Below are positions 26,956-36,364 of a stretch of DNA of 64,000 bases, in pieces. A program made the position numbers and the translations under genes. The stretch's first letter is position 1. Each line of letters begins with the position of its first letter. The stretch spans positions 620,001 through 684,000 of the forward strand of contig CBDFIW010000004.1 of NCBI GenBank assembly GCA_965248255.1, in the 5' to 3' direction. The stretch is from JAKZVK01 sp965248255. GTDB lineage: Bacteria > Acidobacteriota > Terriglobia > Bryobacterales > UBA6623. The notes beneath the pieces were generated by a model. It saw only the letters and a list, made by a program, of their open reading frames with translations, did not search any database and was not told where the DNA came from.

Positions 26956-27334
26956 GAAGACAGTGACTGAGGAACCGGGAGCGTCCTGCGCTGGTCGGCC
27001 CGGCGTCCTGTTGGCCGATGGTTCAGGGCCGCTGCCCGCATTCGTGCTGACCGCCGGCGGTCTTCTCTAGGCTTCATTTGAACAGAAGTGTCAAGTCCTG
27101 AAGAAGCGCCCAGACGGGATGTGGCGTAAGGCTCCAGCCTTGCCGAGTCTCGATTCTTCAAGACTCAGGACGGCAAACCACCGAGCATCTGCTGTTGGCC
27201 GCGGACCTGAGAACCGAGGAATCGGTTCTCGGCAACCTTGGAGGCTTACGCCACATGAGTTCCGGCTCGTCGGTTTGAGGTCGCAGAACTCGCCGGTGGA
27301 CTGCCGCAGAGAGAACACAATGGTAACCGTGAAC
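26956..27334. other. intergenic stretch holding a palindromic element
   Basis: No gene is supported. The main content is the 138-bp palindromic element at 27119-27256, followed by sequence resembling an IS481 end (27344-27357). Confidence 0.5.
27119..27256. repeat. 138-bp palindromic MITE/REP-like element
   Basis: Outer arms of 29 bp at 27119-27147 and 27228-27256 pair with four mismatches (left arm begins ATGTGGCGTAAGG, right arm ends CTTACGCCACAT). Inside are two smaller hairpins, GAGTCT..AGACTC and GAACCGA..TCGGTTC. There is no coding capacity. It looks like a non-autonomous mobile repeat or REP cluster. Confidence 0.7.
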
Positions 27335-28618
27335 TTACCGGGCCATAGGTAACACTTTATGCCAAGCACATAGGTAACACTTCTCGTCCGGGGTGGGGCC
27401 GGACGTAGGGAGCCCGGAGGGCGACCGCAGTCCGGTCCCACCCCCGGACGAGTGGCCCGCCGCCGGGTCCGGGCAAGGCCGCAACCGCCACCCCCGTTCG
27501 TCGAACAGGCCCAGCTCGTAAAAGGAAAACCATACCCGCCACACCCCCTCCTCGATCGCCTCCAGCCCCACCCGCTCGCCGTTGAGTCCCTTGCCCACAA
27601 ACACTCGTTGACGCCGCCAGCGAAGCTGCCCATCCACCACGCGCCGCACCGCCAGCGCCGCCGGATACTCCGGCTCCTTCAGCCGCGAGGGATACTCCCG
27701 CCCCGAGCCCTGATAACACTCGCTGGGCGTCCGCAGCTCCAGCCCCTGGTGCGGTCGCTCTTCGTTGCAATCTTGGCGAAAGCAATCCAACGCCCGCTGC
27801 TGTGCCCGCAGGTTCGCCGCCGGCGGCGAGGCCGTCTCTTGCTTCAGCGTGCGGTGCATCCTCTCATGCCGCCCGTTCTGTTCGGGATGTCCCGGCTCGA
27901 TCCGCTGCGGATAAATCCCCAACTTGATCCACCATACCGCCAGCCGTGACAGCCCGTGCACCGCCAGCGTCGCAAACGGCGGCCCGTTGTCGGTGCGCAG
28001 CACCCGCGGCAAGCCAAACTCCCGAAATGTGGCTTCAAACAACGGCTGGACGTGTTCTCGATCCGGTGTCGCCACCGCCTGGCAACGCAATAAGTAACGG
28101 CTAGCCGCATCCGAGATCGTCAACGGATCGCAGCGCTGGCCGTCTTGGGTGCGGAACCAACCTTTGAAGTCGGCGCACCAAACCCGGTTGGGCTCGCTCC
28201 CCGGCGTCAGCGGCGGTGCGGTCGGCGCGGCGCGCGCCCGGCGCCGCCGCGGCACCGTCAGACCGTGTCGCCGCAGCAGATTTCCGATCGTGCTCACCGC
28301 CGGCCAAGCCACCTCGGGCTGCGCCCGCTGCAGCCGCGCTTTCAAGGTGACCGCGCCCCAGCGCGTGTGCTGTGCCCGCAGAGCGAGAATCTCTTGCTCG
28401 ATCGCGGCCGCGGTCTGCTGCGGATGGCGTCGCGCTGCTCGGGAGCGGTCCTGCAATCCTTCCCAGCCCTGCTGCCCGTAGCGCTGCAGCCACTTGTAGC
28501 CGGTCTTGCGACTCACGCCGTAGCGCCGGCACAGCTCGGCCATCGACTCGAGTTTCCTTTCCCAGTCCACCACAAAGCGAGTTCTCTCGTTTCGCACACA
28601 GGTCTCCTGCCAAGGCAT
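27335..28618 (-). CDS. IS481-family transposase
   Basis: A 427-residue transposase starting MPWQETCVRNERTRF and MAELCRRYGVSRKTGYKWLQ, the usual IS481 opening with its HTH. The rve-type core has VWCADFKGWFRTQDG (D), VLRTDNGPPFA (D) and PEQNGRHERMHRTLK (E). The last residues are translated through the inverted repeat and the stop lies just outside it at 27335, so the native C-terminus may be slightly altered. Otherwise intact. Confidence 0.92.
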   Translation of the reverse strand: MPWQETCVRNERTRFVVDWERKLESMAELCRRYGVSRKTGYKWLQRYGQQGWEGLQDRSRAARRHPQQTAAAIEQEILALRAQHTRWGAVTLKARLQRAQPEVAWPAVSTIGNLLRRHGLTVPRRRRARAAPTAPPLTPGSEPNRVWCADFKGWFRTQDGQRCDPLTISDAASRYLLRCQAVATPDREHVQPLFEATFREFGLPRVLRTDNGPPFATLAVHGLSRLAVWWIKLGIYPQRIEPGHPEQNGRHERMHRTLKQETASPPAANLRAQQRALDCFRQDCNEERPHQGLELRTPSECYQGSGREYPSRLKEPEYPAALAVRRVVDGQLRWRRQRVFVGKGLNGERVGLEAIEEGVWRVWFSFYELGLFDERGWRLRPCPDPAAGHSSGGGTGLRSPSGLPTSGPTPDEKCYLCAWHKVLPMAR

Positions 28619-28675
28619 AGATCATTCCCTCTCAGAAATGTTTTATGCCTCAAAGTGTTACCTATGTGCTTGGCA
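27360..28675 (-). mobile_element. IS481-family element
   Basis: Near-perfect 23-bp inverted repeats, TGCCAAGCACATAGGTAACA and three more bases at 27360-27382 and its complement at 28653-28675, enclose an IS481 transposase. The left side carries an extra direct copy of CATAGGTAACACTT (27344-27357). The right side lies 3 bases from an IS630-A copy. The exact target duplication is not clear, so the borders are approximate. Confidence 0.8.
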
Positions 28676-28678
28676 TTA

Positions 28679-29772
28679 TTGAATCCCGCAAATTATTATG
28701 ACACTTTTTGACAGTGTGGAGCATCTATATATGTATGGGCAACCCCAAAGGTGTGAAGCGGGATTTCAAGGCGCTGGAGAAGCGCCGTTTCGAAGCGATG
28801 CGGCTGCTCCACCAAGGCCACAATCAGTCCGAGACGGCGAGACGGCTGAACGTCGCTCGCCAAACCGTCAGTGAGTGGCGGCGGCAATACCGCGAGCAGG
28901 GTGCGGCCGGACTCCGCCAGGCCGGGCGCGCCGGACGCAAGCCGCTCCTCGATGCCGCACAACGCGAACGCCTGACGTCGCTGCTGCTGGAAGGCCCGGA
29001 AGCCCACGGCTTCCCAACGCCCCTGTGGAGCTGTCCGCGGGTGGCTCGGCTGACCGGAGACGAGTTCGGGGTCGCATACCACGCAGGCCACGCCTGGAAG
29101 ATCCTGCGAGCGCTCGACTGGAGCCCGCAACGCCCGGCCGGAAAGGCGCGCGAGCGCAACGAAGAGCGGATCCGCACCTGGAAGCGCAAGACCTGGAAGC
29201 GCATTAAAAAAAAGCCCAAAACGAAGGCCGTACGCTCGTCTTCATCGACGAAAGCGGATTGAGTCAGAAGCCGCATCGCTGCCGCACCTGGGCGCCACGT
29301 GGCCAAACACCGGTGCTGCAGTTTAACTTCAACTGGGAGAAGCTTTCCGTCTCGGCGGGGCTGACGCTGCGTAACTTCTACTTCCGGCTCTATCCCGGTG
29401 CGATCGGCAAAGAGCAAGTGACCGACTTTCTCAAGGCGTTGGTACGTCATATCGATCGCCCGCTGCTGATCGTCTGGGATCGGCTGCCGGCGCACCGTAG
29501 CCGCCTGGTGCAAGAGTTCATCGAACTCTCCGAAGGCCACATCGCAACCGAGTACTTGCCACCCTATGCGCCGGAGTTGAATCCGGTGGAATACATCTGG
29601 GCTTACTGGAAGCAGCACGAGTTGCCGAACGTCTGTCCGAAAGACTACGGCGAGCTGAACGAGCGGGCCCGCAAGGCACTCCGCCGCATGTACCGCAAAC
29701 CGCGTTTGATCACGGCCTTCTGGAAACAGTCTTCTCTTTGTTTTGACTGACTCTATATTATGCGGGAGTCAA
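28679..29772 (+). mobile_element. IS630-A copy 2 (complete, 1094 bp)
   Basis: TA at 28677-28678 and 29773-29774. It is inserted right beside the IS481 end; the right flank GGTGTTACCCATGTCCCCGG resembles the terminal sequence of another IS481-type element. Confidence 0.95.
28735..29750 (+). CDS. IS630-A transposase (copy 2, frameshifted form)
   Basis: Same two-frame arrangement as copy 1, with A8-G at the joint. The first frame ends at 29262 and the second at 29750. It differs by an Ala in place of Val in the HAWKILRAL block. Confidence 0.9.
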
Positions 29773-29774
29773 TA

Positions 29775-30337
29775 GGTGTTACCCATGTCCCCGGTCAATA
29801 CCCCGAGGCGGGCGGGCACAGCGGCCCGCCCCTACTACGCAGATCCGTACGTAAGCTAGGGGGAGTGTGTGTCGTCATGCAGTGATGACTCGACGGGGGG
29901 AGCGGGAAGAGAGTGGATGGGTTTGGGGTTGGCTCACCCGCCGGGTGTTGAGGGTAGAAAACTTCAAAGGCAGCGGCTGGGGCTGCGGACTCGTGGGTAA
30001 TGTGTGTCGATCTGCCGACCCGGCAAGGGTCGAACAATCCTAGCCCATGGATTCATCCATGGGTTCCGAACGCACCCACATCAACTCGTTTCACCCAAGG
30101 CTGTTTCTGGTCGCGCGTGGCCGTCGACCGCGCGCGACCAGAAACAGCCTGGCACCGGGTGAAGGGTGCCCGGGACCGACACCCATGGATAAATCCATGG
30201 GCTAGGATTGTGACGCCCTACCGGGCTCAGACCCGTGGTTGGATTCATCGGGTTGCGGCGTACCGGGCTTCAAGCGTTCGTCAGAATCCTTACGTACGGA
30301 TCTGGGACTACGCCTAAGGCATCTCCGCGATATTCCA
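29775..30337. other. intergenic stretch made of nested inverted repeats
   Basis: No gene is supported on either strand. Most of the stretch is the symmetrical repeat element at 29841-30305. Confidence 0.5.
29841..30305. repeat. 465-bp element of nested inverted repeats
   Basis: Three concentric inverted repeats share one centre region. Outer: CAGATCCGTACGTAAG (29841) with CTTACGTACGGATCTG (to 30305). Middle: 29-bp arms 30036-30064 and 30181-30209, one mismatch, themselves containing CCCATGGA palindromes. Inner: perfect 19-bp arms GGCTGTTTCTGGTCGCGCG (30099-30117) and its complement (30131-30149). It has no open frame with a recognisable product. It would fold into a very long hairpin. Confidence 0.75.
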
Positions 30338-31336
30338 CTAGCTGTCGCGGTCGACGACCCACTCGGTCACGGCGTGGAGCGCCCGCCGATGGTTTGACTC
30401 GGGGAAGGCATCGAGTTGCGCGGCTGCGTTTTCGGTGTAGTCAATCGCCCTGCGCCGCACCGTCTCAATGGCGTCGTATTTGTCCAGCAGCGCCAGAATC
30501 GAACCGAGGGGCACGGCGTCATAGGCCTCGTCGCGGATCACGGTCTCGACCAGGCGGCGTTCCTCCGCGGTGCATTTCGAAAGCGCCAAGATCATCGGCA
30601 ACGTTACCTTGCCCTCGCGCAGATCGTTGCCGACCGGTTTGCCCAGCACATCTTCGGTGGCCGTGAAGTCAAGCAGGTCGTCGACTAGTTGGAACGCCAT
30701 GCCCAGGTTCCAGCCGTAGTCGCCGAGCCGTTGCTCCCGTTGAGGATCGCCTCCGGCGAGAATCGCCCCCAGCCGGGCGCACACCGAGAACAGATACGCC
30801 GTCTTGCGATGAACAAGAGAAAGGTGCTCGTCTTCGGTCAGGTCGATGCGGCCCACCCAGTCCATCTGCATCAACTCGCCCTCGACCATCATCTGAGTCA
30901 GTTCGATGAGCAGGTCGAGGACGTAGAAGTTCCTCTCCCGCAAAGCGAGATTGAAGGCCTGCATATAGAGCCAGTCGCCCGCCAGGACGCTGGTCTGGTT
31001 GCCCCAACGCAGGTTGATGGAGGGCTGGCCGCGGCGCACATCGGCCTTGTCGATGACGTCGTCGTGCACCAGCGTCGCGGCATGAATGATCTCGACCACG
31101 GCCCCCAGTCGGATCGCCGCATCGCCCTGATATCCGCACGTCCCTGCCGAGAGCAAGAGGAGCGCGGGACGCAGCCGCTTGCCGCCGCTCTTCTGCAGGT
31201 GGTGGCTGATCGCGGTCACGGCCTCGACCGAGCAAATCGTGTCGGTGCCGATAGCCTTCTCTACGCGCTTCAGGTCGCCCGCGATGAGCGCTTGCACCTC
31301 GCGTCGCGACATCGACGGTGTCTTGATGGTCGGCAT
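30338..31336 (-). CDS. trans-polyprenyl diphosphate synthase
   Basis: This prenyl chain elongation enzyme adds isopentenyl diphosphate to an allylic primer, most likely making the side chain of respiratory quinone. The start MPTIKTPSMSRR at 31336 is preferred over one 14 codons upstream. Both aspartate-rich motifs are present: LVHDDVIDKADVRRG (first) and QLVDDLLDF (second). The substrate-binding SGGKRLRPALLLL and GNDLREGKVTLP are also intact. At 332 residues it has the length of IspB/HepS-type long-chain synthases; chain length is not readable. TatD lies directly upstream on the same strand. Confidence 0.92.
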   Translation of the reverse strand: MPTIKTPSMSRREVQALIAGDLKRVEKAIGTDTICSVEAVTAISHHLQKSGGKRLRPALLLLSAGTCGYQGDAAIRLGAVVEIIHAATLVHDDVIDKADVRRGQPSINLRWGNQTSVLAGDWLYMQAFNLALRERNFYVLDLLIELTQMMVEGELMQMDWVGRIDLTEDEHLSLVHRKTAYLFSVCARLGAILAGGDPQREQRLGDYGWNLGMAFQLVDDLLDFTATEDVLGKPVGNDLREGKVTLPMILALSKCTAEERRLVETVIRDEAYDAVPLGSILALLDKYDAIETVRRRAIDYTENAAAQLDAFPESNHRRALHAVTEWVVDRDS

Positions 31337-31374
31337 GCGCCGGAAAAGGGAGTGAGAAATTAAGTGTATACCTC

Positions 31375-32157
31375 TCAACCGCGCCCAGGCAAATCAAACA
31401 ATCGGCGAAAGTTGTCGCTCGTGGCCTGAGCCAGCGTCTCGTAGTCGAGACCTTGCACCTCGGCCAGACATCGCGCCGTCTCCACGACGAAACGCGGTTC
31501 GTTGCGGCGGATCTTTCGATGCGGCGCGGGCGTCAGATAGGGAGCGTCGGTTTCGACCAACAGACGGTCGAGTGGCAGTGCCGCGGCGGTCCGGCGAACG
31601 TCGGCAGCGCGGTTGAAGGTGAGAATCCCACCGTAGGAAATATGGAATCCCAGGTCGAGCGCCTCGTGGGCCTCTTCGTCTCCGCCGGAGAAGCAGTGCA
31701 TGACGCCGCTGCCGCTTTTCCAGTGAGCGCGGAGCAGATCGACCGTCTCGTGCCAGGCATCTCGTGTATGGATGATGATCGGCTTGCCGGCCGTGCGGGC
31801 AATATCCATCTGGGTGACGAACACCTCCCGCTGGATCTCGCGCGGGGAGTTGTCGTAGTGGTAGTCGAGCCCAATCTCGCCGACGGCCAGCACCTTGGGG
31901 TGTGCGAGCAAGGTCTCAAGGTGGCTATAGGTTTCGCGCGAGGCTTTGCGGGCGTCGTGTGGATGGACGCCGACCGTGGCGTAAACATCCGGGTACAGGT
32001 CCGCAAGCCGGATGGCCGGCTCGAGATCCGGTGGGCCGCAACCGGTACCGATCGTGAGCATCGCCCCGACGTCCGCCTCACGGGCCCGCTCGATGGCTTG
32101 GTCCCGATCTTCGTCAAACGCTCGATCGTCGAGATGGCAGTGGGAGTCGATGATCAA
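31375..32157 (-). CDS. tatD: TatD-family metal-dependent DNase
   Basis: A TatD/YcfH-type nuclease of about 260 residues. The TTG at 32157 is chosen because the family begins exactly at MIDSHCHLDD and AGAAAGGG lies 8-15 bases upstream; longer in-frame extensions have no homology. Metal-binding blocks are all visible: IDSHCHLDDRAF, GEIGLDYHYDNSP, IIHTRDAWHE, MHCFSGGDEEAHEA and LLVETDAPYLTP. Family members remove nucleotides from damaged or single-stranded DNA ends. The gene is followed within about 40 bases by the polyprenyl synthetase, so they are probably co-transcribed. Confidence 0.92.
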   Translation of the reverse strand: MIIDSHCHLDDRAFDEDRDQAIERAREADVGAMLTIGTGCGPPDLEPAIRLADLYPDVYATVGVHPHDARKASRETYSHLETLLAHPKVLAVGEIGLDYHYDNSPREIQREVFVTQMDIARTAGKPIIIHTRDAWHETVDLLRAHWKSGSGVMHCFSGGDEEAHEALDLGFHISYGGILTFNRAADVRRTAAALPLDRLLVETDAPYLTPAPHRKIRRNEPRFVVETARCLAEVQGLDYETLAQATSDNFRRLFDLPGRG

Positions 32158-32270
32158 CGCAGGCAAGCCCTTTCTGATCCGCAAATGACTGATTCTACGA
32201 CATGCTTGATTGACTGCATGCGCTGGGCAGTTGCGTTCCGCATTGAAAGACGCAGCCGTGTCGTGGTTCG

Positions 32271-34706
32271 ATGAGTGGAATGCCCGTTCAGAGGAAAGCG
32301 CTATCTGAACTCGTCGAGCGGCGAACTTCGCGAATCTCCAGCATGGGGCCGCTGCTGCTAGCCGTGTTCTTGACGTGGGCCCTCGCAGAGCGCCCGGCAC
32401 GGGCCGAGCCCGTTGTTCCGGGATACGAACTTGTGCTGCGGCAGCCTGAAGCGAATCTGATCGAAGCCGGGAAGTTATTGCTGGGCGAGTTGGGATGTAC
32501 GAATTGCCATGCGCCAAGCGGACGCGCCAAGAGCCGGATCGCCGCCAAGACGGCGCCCGTGTTGACGGGAGTCGCTTCCCGTCTGCAGGCCGGCTACCTG
32601 CACCGCTACCTGGATAACCCGCCAGGCCTGAAGCCCGGCACGACGATGCCGCGGCTGATCCGCCATCTCACCGGTGCCGCGCGCGCGGACGCCGTCAGCG
32701 CGTTGGTCCACTTCCTACTTTCGTTGACGGACGATGCTTCCCCACGGAAACTCGCTACGGGAAACGAGGAACGGGGGAGAGCGCTCTACCGCCAGGTGGG
32801 CTGTGTGGCGTGCCACGAACCGGACGAATCCCACCAGCCGGCGAGTTGGAGCACGGACATTGAACCCGGCAAGCCGGACCTTGCTTCGGTTCCGCTCGGG
32901 GACCTGCATCTGAAGTATCGGCCCGGCCAGCTCGCGCGATTCCTGCTGAATCCCCTGCGGGTGAGGCCGTCGGCCCGAATGCCGCGGACTCCGTTGAGCG
33001 TTCAGGAAGCGGCGGACCTGGAAACGTACCTGACCGGCGGCAGAACCGTGCCGCATGCCTCGCCGGCACCGGATTCGGAGAAAGCGGCGCACGGGAGGGA
33101 CCTCTTCAGCAGGTTCGGTTGTGCGTCCTGCCACGAGATGCTGGTGAACGGTACGAACTTGCGATCGAACGTACACGTAAAGCCGCTTCCGGAGCTGGGA
33201 GACGTGGCCACCCGTGGTTGCTTGGCCGATTCGCCCCCACCTGGCGCACCTGATTTCGGACTGACCGTTGGACAGAGGGAGGCCATTCGCAAAGCGATCG
33301 GCGTCTTGGCCGAGGGCGGGCCGGCACCGTAGTCTGCGCGGGGGCCTGCGCAGGGGCCCGAGGACAGCCTGGTTCGACAGAGGCTTGCGGCACTGAATTG
33401 CCTGGCTTGCCACGTGCGAGACGGCGTAGGGGGGCCGGACGCTGCCCGGGCTTTCTATTTCGAAACGGTCGAAGATCGCGACCTGGGCGATGAAGGACGT
33501 CTTCCGCCACGGCTGACCGGCGTCGGAAGAAAGTTGACGGCGGACGCGCTTTACCGGGCCATCCACGGTGCCGCACCCGTGCGGCCGTATCTCGCCACAC
33601 GAATGCCCGACTACGGCACCGCTCATGCCGCGGAGCTCACCGAGCTCTTACAGCAGGCGGATCTGTCGGACGACATCGCATCGGTGGAGCGCAGCGGGCG
33701 CAACCGCTACGGCCGCCGCTTGGTCGGACAGGCCGGCTTGGGTTGTGTGGGGTGTCACGACCTTCACGGACACAAATCGTCCGGCATCGGGGCGATTGAC
33801 TTGGCTCATGCTCCGGGGCGTTTGCGGGTCGAATGGTTTCGAGATTTCCTCATCGACCCGGCCCGGTTCTTGCCCGGAACGCGCATGCCCTCGTTTTGGC
33901 CCCACGGCCAGGCGGTCAACAAAGAGGTTCTCCGCGGCCACACGGAACGTCAGATCGACAGTATCTGGGTCTACCTGATGGAGATCGACCAGACGCGCCT
34001 GCCCGAGGGGATGGAAGAAAGGAAAGCCTTTGAGTTGAAGCCTGCCGATAGGCCCATCGTCTTTCGTACGTTCATGACCGGTGTCGGCATGCACGCTATC
34101 GCGGTGGGATTTCCGGAAGGGATCCACGCCGCATTCGACTCGAAACAGGTCCGCTGGGCGCAGGCGTGGCGGGGACGTTTCCTTGATGCGGAAAGCACCT
34201 GGGACGATCGCTTTACACCGCTGACTCCCGCTTTGAGCGACGATCTCGTGTCACTCCCTCCCGGGCCGTCTTTTGCCATCCTTCCGGACAAGGACTCACC
34301 GTGGCCGGCATCAAGCGGCATCCCCGCCGCATATCGCTTCGGCGGTTTCCGCCTCGACGAGGCGGGCGTACCCGTGTTCTTATACGAGCTTGGGGGCCTG
34401 CGGTTCGAAGACCGCCTTACGCCGGCACCGGACGGGCGCTCGCTTCGCCGCGAGGTGCGGCTGCGGGGTAAGGCGAGAGGGCTGTGGTTCCGGGCGGGTG
34501 TCGGTGAGAGGATCGAAACGCAAGACGAGGGCCGCTACGGGATTGACGGACGACTACGCGTTCGAGTCGAGGGCGCCAAACCGATCATCCGGCGGCCGCA
34601 GAGCGGAACCGGTCGGGCGCGTGATGTTGGGAATCTCCAAGAGCTGGTCGCTCCCGTAAGCCTCCTGGAAGGTCAGGCCGTCTTGGTGCAGGAGATTACC
34701 TGGTGA
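32271..34706 (+). pseudogene. multihaem c-type cytochrome with an in-frame amber codon
   Basis: A continuous 811-codon frame contains a single TAG at 33330-33332. The first part has a secretion signal (GPLLLAVFLTWALAERPARA; ATG 32343 is an alternative start to 32271) and three haem sites: CTNCHAPSG, CVACHEPDE, CASCHEML. Past the TAG the same frame gives NCLACHVRDG and CVGCHDLHG (haem 4 and 5), then about 300 residues of beta-rich sequence. Starting the second half at GTG 33414 would discard haem 4, so one gene broken by a nonsense mutation is the better reading. Product: a periplasmic electron-transfer protein. The gene overlaps the next by GTGA. Confidence 0.75.
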
Positions 34707-35270
34707 ATCGAAGTGTTCGTTATGGGCTCGTGTGGGCGCTCACCATGTCTGTGGCTCCGTTGGCGACCCGCGCAGCTTCCGGGCAGTCCGAAAACGACTA
34801 TTACAGGATGATAACCATACCGATTCCGAAAGGCCTCAAGCTCGAGGTGAGCGGATTGGCACTGCTCCCCGACGACCGCCTCGCCGCCGCGATTCGCAAA
34901 GGCGAGGTGTGGATCGTCGATCACGTGTACGACGAGCCGCCGACCGGCGTTACCTACGAGTTATTTGCGAGCGGACTGCACGAACCGCTCGGCCTTGCGT
35001 ACAAGGATGGCGACCTCTATCTGGCCCAGAGGACGGAACTCACGCGCCTGCGTGACACCGACACAGACGGCCGAGCCGATGAATACTTGACGGTTGCCAA
35101 AGGCTGGGGCGTGACGGGCAACTATCACGAGTACGCTTACGGTCCGAAATTCGATTTACAAGGAAACATGTGGATCACGCTCAACTCGGGGCTCGGAAAG
35201 AAGCTGAACCCGTCCAACGACGCTTGGCGTGGTTGGAGCGTGAAGGTCTTGCCTGATGGGGTCTTGCCTA

Positions 35271-36364
35271 TTGACTCCCGCATAATATAGAGTCAGTCAA
35301 AACAAAGAGAAGACTGTTTCCAGAAGGCCGTGATCAAACGCGGTTTGCGGTACATGCGGCGGAGTGCCTTGCGGGCCCGCTCGTTCAGCTCGCCGTAGTC
35401 TTTCGGACAGACGTTCGGCAACTCGTGCTGCTTCCAGTAAGCCCAGATGTATTCCACCGGATTCAACTCCGGCGCATAGGGTGGCAAGTACTCGGTTGCG
35501 ATGTGGCCTTCGGAGAGTTCGATGAACTCTTGCACCAGGCGGCTACGGTGCGCCGGCAGCCGATCCCAGACGATCAGCAGCGGGCGATCGATATGACGTA
35601 CCAACGCCTTGAGAAAGTCGGTCACTTGCTCTTTGCCGATCGCACCGGGATAGAGCCGGAAGTAGAAGTTACGCAGCGTCAGCCCCGCCGAGACGGAAAG
35701 CTTCTCCCAGTTGAAGTTAAACTGCAGCACCGGTGTTTGGCCACGTGGCGCCCAGGTGCGGCAGCGATGCGGCTTCTGACTCAATCCGCTTTCGTCGATG
35801 AAGACGAGCGTACGGCCTTCGTTTTGGGCTTTTTTTTAATGCGCTTCCAGGTCTTGCGCTTCCAGGTGCGGATCCGCTCTTCGTTGCGCTCGCGCGCCTT
35901 TCCGGCCGGGCGTTGCGGGCTCCAGTCGAGCGCTCGCAGGATCTTCCAGGTGTGGCCTGCGTGGTATGCGACCCCGAACTCGTCTCCGGTCAGCCGAGCC
36001 ACCCGCGGACAGCTCCACAGGGGCGTTGGGAAGCCGTGGGCTTCCGGGCCTTCCAGCAGCAGCGACGTCAGGCGTTCGCGTTGTGCGGCATCGAGGAGCG
36101 GCTTGCGTCCGGCGCGCCCGGCCTGGCGGAGTCCGGCCGCACCCTGCTCGCGGTATTGCCGCCGCCACTCACTGACGGTTTGGCGAGCGACGTTCAGCCG
36201 TCTCGCCGTCTCGGACTGATTGTGGCCTTGGTGGAGCAGCCGCATCGCTTCGAAACGGCGCTTCTCCAGCGCCTTGAAATCCCGCTTCACACCTTTGGGG
36301 TTGCCCATACATATATAGATGCTCCACACTGTCAAAAAGTGTCATAATAATTTGCGGGATTCAA
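35271..36364 (-). mobile_element. IS630-A copy 3 (complete, 1094 bp)
   Basis: TA at 35269-35270 and 36365-36366; opposite orientation to copies 1 and 2. It interrupts the beta-propeller gene. Confidence 0.95.
35293..36308 (-). CDS. IS630-A transposase (copy 3, frameshifted form)
   Basis: Same as copy 1: first frame ends at 35781, second at 35293, A8-G between them. Thr replaces Val/Ala in the HTWKILRAL block. Confidence 0.9.
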
